Below, piece after piece: positions 18,077 through 27,270 of a stretch of DNA of 60,456 bases. Both the position numbers and the translations under genes were made by a program. The notes below the pieces were generated by a model. The model was not told the origin of the DNA, made no database searches, and saw only the letters and a list, made by a program, of their open reading frames with translations. The number at the start of each line of letters is the position of its first letter. The stretch's first letter is position 1. The DNA is from Oxalobacteraceae bacterium. GTDB lineage: Bacteria; Pseudomonadota; Gammaproteobacteria; Burkholderiales; Burkholderiaceae_D. Location: the NCBI GenBank assembly GCA_021768485.1, contig JAIZVZ010000013.1, positions 1 through 60,456 of the forward strand. Direction: 5' to 3'.

Positions 18077-19477
18077 ATGGATGACAGAGACACGATCAAG
18101 GATGCGCACCAAGTGTTTTTGTGGTTTCGCGAGGCAGCCGAAAAAGGCGATGCCTATGCCCAATTCAATCTCGGTCTGATCTATAAAAAGGGGCAAGGCA
18201 TTGCCCTAAATTATGAGCGGGCATTTTATTGGCTCGGTCGTGCTGCTGTACAGGGTTTGGCCTTTGCGCAAAATCATTTCGGTGCCATGCATTACAACGG
18301 CCGCGGCACCGTGCGCAACGACGAGGAAGCGCTGCGCTGGTTTCACAAGGCGGCGGCGCAAGGCGATGCCTCGGCCCAGCAAAATCTTGGCCAGATGTAC
18401 AAGAAAGGGCGCGGCACGAGCACCGATGCCGAACTGGCCGTGCACTGGTATGCGAAAGCGGCCGCGCAAGGCATGGCCAGCGCGCAAACCTTGCTGGCCG
18501 ATGCCTATATCGATGGCTGCGGCATCGCCCAGGATGACGAACAGGCATTGAACTGGTATCACAAGGCCGCGGCGCAACATGATGCGCAGGCACAGTTCCG
18601 GCTTGGCCTGCTGTATAAATATGGCCGCGCCGTGCCGCAAAACTACGCGCTGGCGCTGAACTGGCTGCTCAAGGCCGGGCAGCAGGGCTTGAGCGAGGCC
18701 CAGCGCTATATCGGGATCGCCTATGCCGAGGGGCTGGGGGTCAAGGAAGACATGCAGCATGCGCTGATCTGGTTTTCGCGCGCGGCCGAACAGGGCGATG
18801 TCGATTCGCAGTTCAACGTCGGCGTCATGCATGCCGAAGGCCTGGGCGTGTTCAAGAGCAATCAGCGCGCTTTTGGCTGGTATAAGAAAGCGGCGCAGCA
18901 GGGGCATGTCCTGGCGCAATACAATCTCGGCAGCATGTATGCCAATGGCCGCGGCGTCGAACGCAGCGATGAACTGGCGCTGGCCTGGTACAAGATGGCG
19001 GCGCAGCAGGGCGCGGTCCTGGCGCAATTCAATCTGGGCGTCATTTTTTCCCAGGGGCAGGGAGTGGCGCGCGATTATCACGAAGCCTTGCTCTGGTACC
19101 GGCGTGCGGCCGAGCAGGGCGATCCGGGCGCGCAAAACAATTTGGGCGTGATGTTTGCCTATGGTCATGGGGTCGCGCAAAGCGATATCGATGCCATGCT
19201 GTGGTATAGCAAGGCGGCCGAACAGGGATATACGCTGGCGCAATGCAATTTGGGCGGCATGTATCAGCAGGGCCGTGATGGCCAGGCGCATCCGGCCCAG
19301 GATCTGGTGCGGGCCTATATGTGGTTTTTCCTGGCCGCTGCCGGCGGCGATGAGTCGGCAGCCCGGCAGCGCGATGCGGTGTCGGCAACGATGACGGCGC
19401 AACAATTGGAGGCGGCGCAGGAATTGGTGCGGGCCTGGCAGCAGTCGCATGCGCAGCCGGCCATCGAGCGCGCCTGA
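18077..19477 (+). CDS. Sel1-repeat (TPR-like) protein
   Basis: A 466-residue solenoid made almost wholly of Sel1-like repeats of about 36 residues, roughly a dozen copies. Each has the pattern A-A-x-Q-G then A-Q-x-N-L-G-x-M-Y-x-x-G, for example KAAEQGYTLAQCNLGGMY. The start is ATG 18077, after GGAGGGG; the frame is open slightly further left from a TTG. There is no signal peptide or membrane helix, so it is probably cytoplasmic, unlike many secreted Sel1 proteins. Sel1 solenoids bind other proteins; the partner is unknown. Its stop lies 8 bases from the stop of the convergent EAL-GGDEF gene, with no terminator between. Confidence 0.88.
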   Translation: MDDRDTIKDAHQVFLWFREAAEKGDAYAQFNLGLIYKKGQGIALNYERAFYWLGRAAVQGLAFAQNHFGAMHYNGRGTVRNDEEALRWFHKAAAQGDASAQQNLGQMYKKGRGTSTDAELAVHWYAKAAAQGMASAQTLLADAYIDGCGIAQDDEQALNWYHKAAAQHDAQAQFRLGLLYKYGRAVPQNYALALNWLLKAGQQGLSEAQRYIGIAYAEGLGVKEDMQHALIWFSRAAEQGDVDSQFNVGVMHAEGLGVFKSNQRAFGWYKKAAQQGHVLAQYNLGSMYANGRGVERSDELALAWYKMAAQQGAVLAQFNLGVIFSQGQGVARDYHEALLWYRRAAEQGDPGAQNNLGVMFAYGHGVAQSDIDAMLWYSKAAEQGYTLAQCNLGGMYQQGRDGQAHPAQDLVRAYMWFFLAAAGGDESAARQRDAVSATMTAQQLEAAQELVRAWQQSHAQPAIERA

Positions 19478-19485
19478 ACGGGACC

Positions 19486-21450
19486 TCAGGGTTGACGCCG
19501 GCGGTCGATGAATAAGCTGTTTCCTGCGATTTTCTTGGCCTGCTTTTTTGCTTCGGCCGCCGCGCTGGCAATCTGGTGATGCGAATAATACTGTTTCGGT
19601 TCGACGTGGATCGTCCCCAGCGACAGGCTGATCAATGGATAAAACACTTTCCTTCCTTCGCGGTTTTCGCTGAAGTAGCCGCCGCGCGCACGGTCTTCGG
19701 CGCTATACAATTCCGGCACGGCACCGGCAAATTGATCGATGATGGCGCGGCAGCGCTGTTCCCAGTTTTCGCTCTGGAACAAGATCAGGAAATCGTCGCC
19801 GCCGATATGGCCGATGAAGTCGCGGTTGGCATCGCATTGCTCGCTCAGGATCTTGCCGCTTAACTGGATGGCATCGTCGCCGCGGCGGTAGCCGTAGACG
19901 TCGTTAAACGGTTTGAAATGATCGAGGTCGCAATAACAGGCCCAAAACCGTGTCCGGCTTTGCAGCAGGCGGTCGATATGCTCGTTGATCGGCACATTGC
20001 CCGGCAACTGGGTCAGCGGATTGGCATAGCGCGCCGCCGTGATTTGCATTTGGGTAATTTCACGCATCAAGTCGTGGCCGGTTCCCATGCCCAGATAACG
20101 GCCCTGATCGGTGATGATGAAGCCGTTGAACAAGTGCTGGGCATCGGCTTCGACCATGGCATAACTTAAGTCTTGCAAGCTGGTATTTTTATCGACAATC
20201 AGCGGTTCCGCTTCCATGAAGAGCGTGCATGGTTTTTTGCCATATAGTTCACGCTGATAGGGCCGGGCGAAGCGCTCGATCATTTGATAACGGCTGATCA
20301 GGCCGATTGGCGTGCCGTCTTTGACGATGGGAATGATTTGCAGTTTCGGGTCTTGCAAAAAAATCTCATAGACCAGATTGTTTGGCATCTCAGGCGCCAC
20401 CGTCGCCACCTGGCGCAGCAGTTTCACGATGCCGGCCTGTTCGGCGCCGCTTTTTTGCGGATAGACGGCGACGCCGTTGCTGCCAAGCTGCTTGGCCACG
20501 CTGGCTGCGAGCGCGGTGGCTGGCGTGGCATTGGGACGGGCGACATGATAGCCCTGGCCATAAGCGACGCCGACATCGCGGATCAGCAATAATTCCGCCT
20601 CGGTTTCGATACCCTCGGCAATGACGAGGGTATCCGATTTTTCCGCAATCTCCTGGATCGAACGGACAAATTGCATTTTGACCGGGTCGGTATTGATACC
20701 CTGGATAAAATGCATGTCGATCTTGACATATTCAGGCCGCAATTCCGACCACAGTCTCAGGCTCGAAAAGCCTTCGCCGAGATCGTCGATGGCGATCTGG
20801 AAACCCATCTTGCGATAGTGCAGCACTGCTTCGCGCATCAAATCGTAATCGTAGGTCGGCTGGTTTTCGGTCAGCTCGATGATGACGTGTTCGGGATTGA
20901 TGCCCAGTGCTTCGATATAGCCAAGCGTCTCGCCATGCCGTGCATCGCGCTGCAAGAGCGCTTCCGGACTGACGTTGAGGAATAATTTCCCCGGCAAGCC
21001 GAGCTCGGCAAAGCGTTCGAGCACCATGCGGCGGCACAGATGCTCGACTTCTTGCGTCAATTGATGGGTGCGCGCGACCTTGAATAAATTCATCGGTGCG
21101 TGCAGCGCACTGTCGGACGGTCCGCGGATCAAGCCTTCATAGCCGATGATTTCTCCGCTCTGCATGGCGATAATCGGCTGAAACAGCGCACTGAGCAAAC
21201 GCTTGTCGATAATCTCGCGCAATTGCCGATACAGCGGCGCATCGGTTTCGCCCTTATCGTCCTTATCGTCCTTATTGCCCTTATCGCCGGCCGGCGTAGG
21301 CGGCGCCACATCGCCGTCCTGTGCATGGGCGATATTTTTGTTGAGCGGAAAATGCACAATCGTGGTCGAATCATCGAATACGCGCCGGCCGGGCCGTGCT
21401 TGCGCATTGGCAATGGCGCTATCGGAAAGAGGTGTGGTGAGCGAGATCAA
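19486..21450 (-). CDS. EAL-CBS-GGDEF cyclic-di-GMP protein
   Basis: A 654-residue soluble protein. After a ~75-residue Asp/Lys-rich N terminus comes an EAL phosphodiesterase domain (about 80-325): YEGLIRGP replaces EAL with EGL but keeps the glutamate, and FLNVSP, IIELTEN, IDDLGEG, VKID and AEGIETEAEL retain the metal and catalytic residues. CBS-like modules (about 345-480) follow, then a GGDEF domain with IGGDDF, an allowed variant; the RxxD inhibitory site upstream is absent (ANRD). Both activities are therefore possible. No membrane or sensor domain is present. The start is TTG 21450, supported by GGAAG upstream; the next in-frame ATG would cut into the EAL domain. Confidence 0.9.
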   Translation of the reverse strand: MISLTTPLSDSAIANAQARPGRRVFDDSTTIVHFPLNKNIAHAQDGDVAPPTPAGDKGNKDDKDDKGETDAPLYRQLREIIDKRLLSALFQPIIAMQSGEIIGYEGLIRGPSDSALHAPMNLFKVARTHQLTQEVEHLCRRMVLERFAELGLPGKLFLNVSPEALLQRDARHGETLGYIEALGINPEHVIIELTENQPTYDYDLMREAVLHYRKMGFQIAIDDLGEGFSSLRLWSELRPEYVKIDMHFIQGINTDPVKMQFVRSIQEIAEKSDTLVIAEGIETEAELLLIRDVGVAYGQGYHVARPNATPATALAASVAKQLGSNGVAVYPQKSGAEQAGIVKLLRQVATVAPEMPNNLVYEIFLQDPKLQIIPIVKDGTPIGLISRYQMIERFARPYQRELYGKKPCTLFMEAEPLIVDKNTSLQDLSYAMVEADAQHLFNGFIITDQGRYLGMGTGHDLMREITQMQITAARYANPLTQLPGNVPINEHIDRLLQSRTRFWACYCDLDHFKPFNDVYGYRRGDDAIQLSGKILSEQCDANRDFIGHIGGDDFLILFQSENWEQRCRAIIDQFAGAVPELYSAEDRARGGYFSENREGRKVFYPLISLSLGTIHVEPKQYYSHHQIASAAAEAKKQAKKIAGNSLFIDRRRQP

Positions 21451-21799
21451 AATTGCTTCCGATCAAATTGTTGGTTTAATGCATGAAGTGTAGAAATGCT
21501 TTGTGACTGCTTGATGAAATAAAGGGCGATTTCGGCCGGCGGCGCAGGCCTGTTCAGCTGTGTTTGGGATGGAAAGTATTTTTGATTCTAGGAGGAAATC
21601 AAGAGTAATATTATTGTTTTAATAATAAGCGGCTTTGCTATTGCTATTGCTATTGCTGATGCGGATGCGGATGCGGATGCCGATGTTTTTGCCGGTAATG
21701 CCGTTTCTGTTTATGGTTTTGCCTGTAGCGCCGATTTGAAGTTTCAGTGTTTTGCTCGTATTTTGTTCTCATTTCCTTGCCAATTCGATGGATGATTTC
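21451..21799. other. Divergent promoter region, EAL-GGDEF gene / prolyl oligopeptidase
   Basis: 349 bases that must carry promoters for both genes. The middle is AT-rich (21560-21630), followed by two adjacent hexamer arrays (21635-21682). Confidence 0.6.
21635..21682. repeat. Two adjacent hexamer arrays (ttgcta)x4 and (atgcgg)x4
   Basis: Four copies of ttgcta (last copy ttgctg) are followed without a gap by four copies of atgcgg (last copy atgccg). Both are multiples of the 12-base period seen elsewhere in the window. Confidence 0.85.
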
Positions 21800-23968
21800 A
21801 TGAAGATAAGAAATATCGCTGTCTTTGCCACTCTGACCGCCACCGCCAGCTTGCTGGCCGGCCACGCCATGGCCCAAACTTGCCGCGCCGATGGCAAGCC
21901 GGCCCTCGTCTATCCTGCGTCGCCGAAAGTGACGCAAATCGACGATTATCACGGTACCAAGGTGGCCGACCCCTATCGCTGGCTCGAAGACACCAATAGC
22001 GCGCAGACCCACGCCTGGGTCGCCGAGCAAAACAAGCTGACGCAAAATTATCTGGCGCAGATTCCGGCGCGGGCCCAAATCAAGGCGCGCATGACGGCCT
22101 TGTGGAATTTCGAGCGCTACAGCGTGCCGCTCAAGGAAGGCGGACGCTATTTTTACAGCCGCAACAACGGCTTGCAAAACCAGTCCGTGCTCTACACGCT
22201 GGACGACCTGAACCAGGCGCCGCGCGTGCTGCTCGACCCTAATCTGTTGAGCCGCGACGGCACCGTGGCGCTGACCGGTACTGTGGTCAGCCCGAACGGC
22301 AAATTGCTGGCCTATGGGACGGCCGCTTCCGGTTCGGACTGGAATGAATGGCATGTGCGCGACATCGACAGCGGCAAGGACCGCCTCGATCATTTGCAAT
22401 GGGTGAAGTTCTCGAGCGCCTCGTGGGCACGCGACAGCAGCGGTTTTTATTACAGCCGCTACAATGAACCGCAGGTGGCGACCCAGCTGGCCGACGTCAA
22501 CTATTTTCAAAAATTGTATTTTCATAAAATCGGCACGCCGCAAAGCGCCGATGTGCTCGTCTATCAGCGGCCCGATCACAAGGATTGGGGTTTTTCGGGC
22601 CATGTCAGCGACGATGGCCACTACCTGATCATTACCGTCAGCGAAGGCACGGCGCGCAAGAATCGCCTGTATTACAAGGACTTGCAACAGGCCGATGCGC
22701 CGGTGCTTGCCTTGCTCGACGATTTTGACGCCGCCTATGATTTTATCGATAACGAGGGCCCCGTATTCTGGTTGCGCACCGATAAAAATGCGGCGCGCGC
22801 GCGCATCATCACCATCGATGTGCGCCAGCCGCAGGCAGCGAACTGGCACGAAGTGGTGGCCGAAGCGCCCGAGACTTTGCAAAGCGCAAATATTGTCGAT
22901 CACAAGCTGATCCTCGAATATCTGAAGGATGCCCGCAGCCAGGTCAAGATCGTCGATTTGCATGGCAAGCCGATCCGCGACGTCGATTTGCCCGGCATCG
23001 GCAGCGCCGCCGGCTTTCCCGGCCACGCCGGCGATAGCGAGACTTTTTATTCCTACACAAGCTTTACCTCGCCGAGCGCGATTTATCGTTACGACTTGAA
23101 AACTGGCAAGAGTACGCTGTATCGCCAGCCCAAGATCAATTTCGATCCGTCGGCCTTTGAAACCCGGCAAGTGTTTTTCAGCAGCCGCGATGGCACCCGG
23201 GTGCCGATGTTCATCGTCTCCAAGAAAGGCATCAAGCTCGACGGCAAGAATCCGACCTATCTGTACGGCTATGGCGGTTTCGACATTTCGCTGACGCCGG
23301 CTTTTTCCGTGCCTAATCTGACCTGGATGGAAATGGGCGGCGTCTATGTGATGGCCAATCTGCGCGGCGGCGGCGAATACGGCGAGAGCTGGCATCTGGC
23401 CGGCACCAAGCTGCATAAGCAAAATGTGTTCGACGACTTCATCGGTGCGGCCGAATGGCTGATTGCCAACCACTATACCTCGCCGTCCAAACTGGCCATC
23501 GGTGGCCGCAGCAATGGCGGCTTGCTGATCGGTGCGGCGCTGACCCAGCGTCCCGACCTGTTCGGGGCGGCGTTGCCGGGTGTCGGCGTGATGGATATGC
23601 TGCGTTTCCATAAATTCACGATCGGCTGGGCCTGGCAATCGGACTATGGTTCATCCGATAATGCCGAAGAATTCAAGGCCTTGTATGCCTATTCGCCGCT
23701 ACACAATCTGAAGCCCGGCACATGCTATCCGCCGACCATGATCATCACGGCCGATCACGACGACCGTGTGGTGCCCGGCCATAGTTTCAAATTTGCGGCC
23801 ACTGCGCAGCAGGCGCAAGCGGGCGCGGCACCGATCCTGATCCGGATCGAGACCAAGGCTGGCCACGGCGCCGGCAAGCCAACCAGCAAGCAGATCGAGG
23901 AAGCCGCCGATAGCTGGGCCTTTCTGCTCAAGTCGCTCAATATGAAGCTGGCAGCGCCGGTTTTGTAG
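21800..23968 (+). CDS. Secreted prolyl oligopeptidase (S9A)
   Basis: A 722-residue serine peptidase cutting after proline in short peptides. The N terminus is a Sec signal peptide (MKIRNIAVFATLTATASLLA, cleaved after AMA), so it is periplasmic or exported. A seven-bladed beta-propeller fills about residues 90-440. The catalytic domain shows the Ser in GGRSNGGLLIGA, Asp in ITADHDDRVVPGHS and His in KAGHGAGKPT. ATG 21800 is chosen because it begins the signal peptide; ATG 21788 is in frame but has no ribosome site. A strong terminator follows. Confidence 0.93.
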   Translation: MKIRNIAVFATLTATASLLAGHAMAQTCRADGKPALVYPASPKVTQIDDYHGTKVADPYRWLEDTNSAQTHAWVAEQNKLTQNYLAQIPARAQIKARMTALWNFERYSVPLKEGGRYFYSRNNGLQNQSVLYTLDDLNQAPRVLLDPNLLSRDGTVALTGTVVSPNGKLLAYGTAASGSDWNEWHVRDIDSGKDRLDHLQWVKFSSASWARDSSGFYYSRYNEPQVATQLADVNYFQKLYFHKIGTPQSADVLVYQRPDHKDWGFSGHVSDDGHYLIITVSEGTARKNRLYYKDLQQADAPVLALLDDFDAAYDFIDNEGPVFWLRTDKNAARARIITIDVRQPQAANWHEVVAEAPETLQSANIVDHKLILEYLKDARSQVKIVDLHGKPIRDVDLPGIGSAAGFPGHAGDSETFYSYTSFTSPSAIYRYDLKTGKSTLYRQPKINFDPSAFETRQVFFSSRDGTRVPMFIVSKKGIKLDGKNPTYLYGYGGFDISLTPAFSVPNLTWMEMGGVYVMANLRGGGEYGESWHLAGTKLHKQNVFDDFIGAAEWLIANHYTSPSKLAIGGRSNGGLLIGAALTQRPDLFGAALPGVGVMDMLRFHKFTIGWAWQSDYGSSDNAEEFKALYAYSPLHNLKPGTCYPPTMIITADHDDRVVPGHSFKFAATAQQAQAGAAPILIRIETKAGHGAGKPTSKQIEEAADSWAFLLKSLNMKLAAPVL

Positions 23969-24030
23969 GGTTTTTTGTCGCGCCAGGAGACCGGCAGCGC
24001 CGCTGGCGAAGACCGGCGATGCCATGTGCG

Positions 24031-24069
24031 AAAACGGGGCCGCCGCTATGCCGGCTGGCCCCGTTTTTG
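24031..24069. terminator. Bidirectional terminator between prolyl oligopeptidase and XRE-cupin gene
   Basis: A long stem (aaaacggggcc paired with ggccccgtttt, extended by gccg/cggc) has T-runs on both strands, serving the two convergent genes. Confidence 0.88.
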
Positions 24070-24135
24070 TTCGGCTTTTGTTCCGTTTTTGCCGAGGCGC
24101 CAGCCGGCGCCTGTCGGGCGCAACGCGCTCTGGAA

Positions 24136-24711
24136 TTAGCGGTGAATCACCACCATCAGTGCCCGTGCTTCAGTTTTGGCGGTATTTCTGATGGTGTGGT
24201 TTTGATCGGCTTTATAGCGTGCCGTGCCGCCGGTTTTCAATTTTTTCGTCTCTGATCCGACTTCAATCTCGACTGCGCCATGCAGCAGAGTCAAATGTTC
24301 GGTCGTGCCCGGATCGTGCGGGCTCGACGCCAGCACGCCGCCGGCGGCCAGCGTCAATTCATACCATTCGTATTTTCCCGCCAATTCCATCGGCCCCAGG
24401 ATGCGCAGCACATAGCCGGCATGGTTGCCGGGCAGGGTAGGCGTTTCATGGGCGTCGAGCACGCGGATGGTATCGGCCGGGCCGTCGCTGGCGGTCAGCA
24501 ATTCGCCGATCGCCACTCCGAGCGCATTGGCCAGGCGCCAGGTGATGGCGATGGTCGGATTGGCTTTTTCGCGCTCGATCTGCGACAGCATCGATTTCGA
24601 TACGCCGGCGATCCGCGACAGGTCTTCCAGCGTCAGGCCGCGCGCCAGCCGCAATCGCTGTAGCGTGGCGCCGACTTCAGGCGGGGAATTGGCGGGTGTT
24701 GGTATGTTCAT
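24136..24711 (-). CDS. XRE-family regulator with C-terminal cupin
   Basis: A 191-residue regulator. An N-terminal helix-turn-helix (LQRLRLARGLTLEDLSRIAG, then VSKSMLSQIEREKANPT) is followed by a small beta-barrel cupin domain (about 105-190) that in this family binds a small-molecule ligand. ATG 24711 is preferred to the TTG at 24756 because homologues begin near there and AGG lies upstream. It is divergent from the kbl operon, with 239 bases between the starts, and so is the best candidate for its regulator; members of this family often control amino acid or polyamine catabolism. The ligand is unknown. Confidence 0.85.
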   Translation of the reverse strand: MNIPTPANSPPEVGATLQRLRLARGLTLEDLSRIAGVSKSMLSQIEREKANPTIAITWRLANALGVAIGELLTASDGPADTIRVLDAHETPTLPGNHAGYVLRILGPMELAGKYEWYELTLAAGGVLASSPHDPGTTEHLTLLHGAVEIEVGSETKKLKTGGTARYKADQNHTIRNTAKTEARALMVVIHR

Positions 24712-24950
24712 AACTGGCCTGGCGAGCTCGAATAATTTTGATAATGGCGCTTGCAATGTTTAACATGTCTCGGTAATATTCATTATATCGAATTTTAGTT
24801 CTAAATAATGGATTTTATCGATGTGTGTGGAATTGTCTCGATGTGGCGTTGTTTTGCTGTCATTTCAACATTGATCTTTTTGCACATCAGAAATCTATCC
24901 TAACAGATGGCAGCCTGCCAATGAATTGATTCCCGCCCACGAGGATTGCG

Positions 24951-26168
24951 ATGAGTGCACAAGTAAAAGAGACTTTTTTTAGCGGCTTGCAAGCCAATCT
25001 GGACCAGATGCGCGAGCAGGGCCTGTACAAGCCGGAACGCGTGATTGCCTCGCGCCAGGGCGCCGAAGTGGTGGGCGACGATGGCCGCACGCGCATCAAT
25101 CTGTGCGCCAACAATTATCTTGGCCTGTCGGGCGACGAAGCCACGGTGCGCGCAGCCATTGCGGCCACCGAGCAGTATGGCTACGGCCTGTCGTCGGTGC
25201 GCTTCATCTGCGGCACGCAAACCGTGCACAAGCAGCTCGAACAAGCCATTTCGAGCTTCCTCGGCATGGACGACACGATTCTGTACGCGGCCGCCTTCGA
25301 CGCCAATGGCGGCGTATTCGAACCGCTGTTCGACGAGCACGACGCGATCATCTCCGACGCCCTCAATCACGCCTCGATCATCGACGGCATCCGTCTATGC
25401 AAGGCGGCCCGCTATCGCTACCTGCATAACGACATGGCCGACCTCGAGGTGCAGCTGAAGGCGGCGCGCGCGGCCGGCAAGCGCCATATCGTGGTCGTCA
25501 CCGATGGCGTGTTTTCGATGGACGGCACGATTGCGCAGCTCGACAAGATCTGCGACCTGGCCGATGCCTATGGCGCGCTGGTCATGATCGACGAATGCCA
25601 TGCCTCCGGCTTCATGGGCGCGACCGGGCGCGGCACGCACGAGCATCACGGCGTCATGGGCCGCATCGACATCATCACCGGCACGCTCGGCAAGGCGCTC
25701 GGCGGCGCGATGGGCGGCTTTACCGCGGCGCGCCGCGAAGTGATCGAGATCCTGCGCCAGAAATCGCGGCCTTACCTGTTTTCCAACACGCTGGCGCCTT
25801 CGATTGCCGGCGCCTCGCTGTCGGTCCTGCAGCGGCTGTCGAAATCGACCGAGCTGCGCGACCGCCTGCATGCCAATACCGCGTTTTTCAGGCGCGAAAT
25901 CGCCGCCCTTGGCTTCACCATCAAGCCGGGCACGCATCCGGTGGTGCCGGTCATGCTGTTCGATGCGCCGGTCGCGCAAAAATTTGCGGCCCGCATGTAC
26001 GAACTGGGCGTGCTGGTGACCGGGTTCTTCTATCCGGTGGTGCCGATGGGGCAGGCGCGCGTGCGCGTGCAACTGTCGGCCGCGCATAGCCAGCAGCAGC
26101 TCGAGCGGGCGCTGGCGATCTTTGAGCAGGCCGGACGCGAACTGGGCCTGCTGCCGGCCAAGTCCTGA
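24951..26168 (+). CDS. kbl: Glycine C-acetyltransferase (2-amino-3-ketobutyrate CoA ligase)
   Basis: A 405-residue PLP enzyme of the alpha-oxoamine synthase family. It cleaves 2-amino-3-ketobutyrate with CoA to glycine and acetyl-CoA, the second step of threonine degradation. Family marks are RINLCANNYLGLSGDEATV, GTQTVHKQLEQAI, VMIDECHASGFMG and the PLP lysine in GTLGKALGGAMGG. The ATG at 24951 follows an ACGAGGA ribosome site. It is followed after 87 bases by the threonine dehydrogenase that makes its substrate, so the pathway is complete within the operon. Confidence 0.95.
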   Translation: MSAQVKETFFSGLQANLDQMREQGLYKPERVIASRQGAEVVGDDGRTRINLCANNYLGLSGDEATVRAAIAATEQYGYGLSSVRFICGTQTVHKQLEQAISSFLGMDDTILYAAAFDANGGVFEPLFDEHDAIISDALNHASIIDGIRLCKAARYRYLHNDMADLEVQLKAARAAGKRHIVVVTDGVFSMDGTIAQLDKICDLADAYGALVMIDECHASGFMGATGRGTHEHHGVMGRIDIITGTLGKALGGAMGGFTAARREVIEILRQKSRPYLFSNTLAPSIAGASLSVLQRLSKSTELRDRLHANTAFFRREIAALGFTIKPGTHPVVPVMLFDAPVAQKFAARMYELGVLVTGFFYPVVPMGQARVRVQLSAAHSQQQLERALAIFEQAGRELGLLPAKS

Positions 26169-26255
26169 GCCCGCCTTGAGCGCTGCTCGGACCCGGCCAC
26201 GCAAGAACAACGTGCAATACCCCGTAATACATTTCAAAAACAAGCTGGAGCAGTA

Positions 26256-27239
26256 ATGGAAAAGATATTAGTCATCGGCGCCAACGGCCAGATCGGTAGC
26301 GAACTGGTCGAGGCGCTGGCAGCGCAACACGGCGCGCAAAACGTCATCGCCGGCGATATCGGCGCCGTCAGCCTGTATGGCGCGGCCCGCTATCAAAGAC
26401 TGGACGTGCTCGACAAGAAGACCCTGACGCACTTGATCGAGTCCGAAGCCGTGACCCAGGTCTACCACCTGGCCGCGCTGCTGTCGGCCACCGGTGAACA
26501 GGCGCCTTTGAAGGCCTGGACCCTGAATATGGACGGTTTGCTCAACATCCTCGAAATCGCCAAGGACCGCCTGCAGGCCGGCAAGGCGCTGCGCGTTTTC
26601 TGGCCATCTTCGATTGCCGCCTTCGGTCCGAATACGCCGCGCGTCTCGACGCCGCAAACGACGGTCATGGACCCGACCTCGATTTACGGTATCAGCAAGC
26701 TGGCCGGCGAACGCCTGTGCAACTACTATTTCTCGAAATATGGGGTCGACGTCCGCTCGGTGCGTTATCCGGGCATCATCAGCTTCAAGTCGCCTCCGGG
26801 CGGCGGCACCACCGATTATGCGATCGCGATTTTCCATTCGGCGCTGCGCGGCGAGCGCTACGAGTGCTTCCTCGGCCCGGAAACGACTTTGCCGATGATT
26901 TACATGCCCGATGCGATCCGCGCCACGCTTGAACTGATGGCCGCGCCGGCCGCCAAGATCGTCAACCGCTCTTCCTACAACATCGCCGGCGTCTCGTTCA
27001 ATCCGCGCGAACTGGCCAAGGAAATCACACGCCAGCTGCCGGCCTCGCTGGCCGCTTTTGGCATCGATTACAACAGCGACAGCCGGCAGGCGATTGCCGA
27101 CAGCTGGCCGCAAAGCCTCGACGACAGCGTTGCCAGCCGCGACTGGGGCTGGAAGGCCAGAGTCGGTCTGGTCGAGATGGTCGGCGACATGCTGGCCAAT
27201 GTGACGGTCGACAGCGAACAGCACGAGTGCGTCGTCTGA
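26256..27239 (+). CDS. L-threonine 3-dehydrogenase, SDR (epimerase-like) type
   Basis: A 327-residue extended short-chain dehydrogenase. The NAD site is VIGANGQIGSELVEAL, and the active site has SIAAFGPNTP and YGISKLAGERL (Tyr-x-x-x-Lys). The sequence looks like the SDR-type threonine dehydrogenases known from Cupriavidus and Flavobacterium, which oxidise threonine to 2-amino-3-ketobutyrate and are unrelated to the zinc-dependent E. coli Tdh. Position directly after kbl supports this over a sugar-nucleotide epimerase. Start ATG 26256 has GGAG at good spacing. Cytoplasmic. Confidence 0.88.
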   Translation: MEKILVIGANGQIGSELVEALAAQHGAQNVIAGDIGAVSLYGAARYQRLDVLDKKTLTHLIESEAVTQVYHLAALLSATGEQAPLKAWTLNMDGLLNILEIAKDRLQAGKALRVFWPSSIAAFGPNTPRVSTPQTTVMDPTSIYGISKLAGERLCNYYFSKYGVDVRSVRYPGIISFKSPPGGGTTDYAIAIFHSALRGERYECFLGPETTLPMIYMPDAIRATLELMAAPAAKIVNRSSYNIAGVSFNPRELAKEITRQLPASLAAFGIDYNSDSRQAIADSWPQSLDDSVASRDWGWKARVGLVEMVGDMLANVTVDSEQHECVV

Positions 27240-27270
27240 CGCATAATAGGACTTAATAAAGGAAACACGG

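Noticed and set aside
21650-23638. 662-codon minus-strand frame
   Set aside because: Antisense shadow of the prolyl oligopeptidase gene; begins in its coding region and ends in a hexamer array giving a His/Pro tail.
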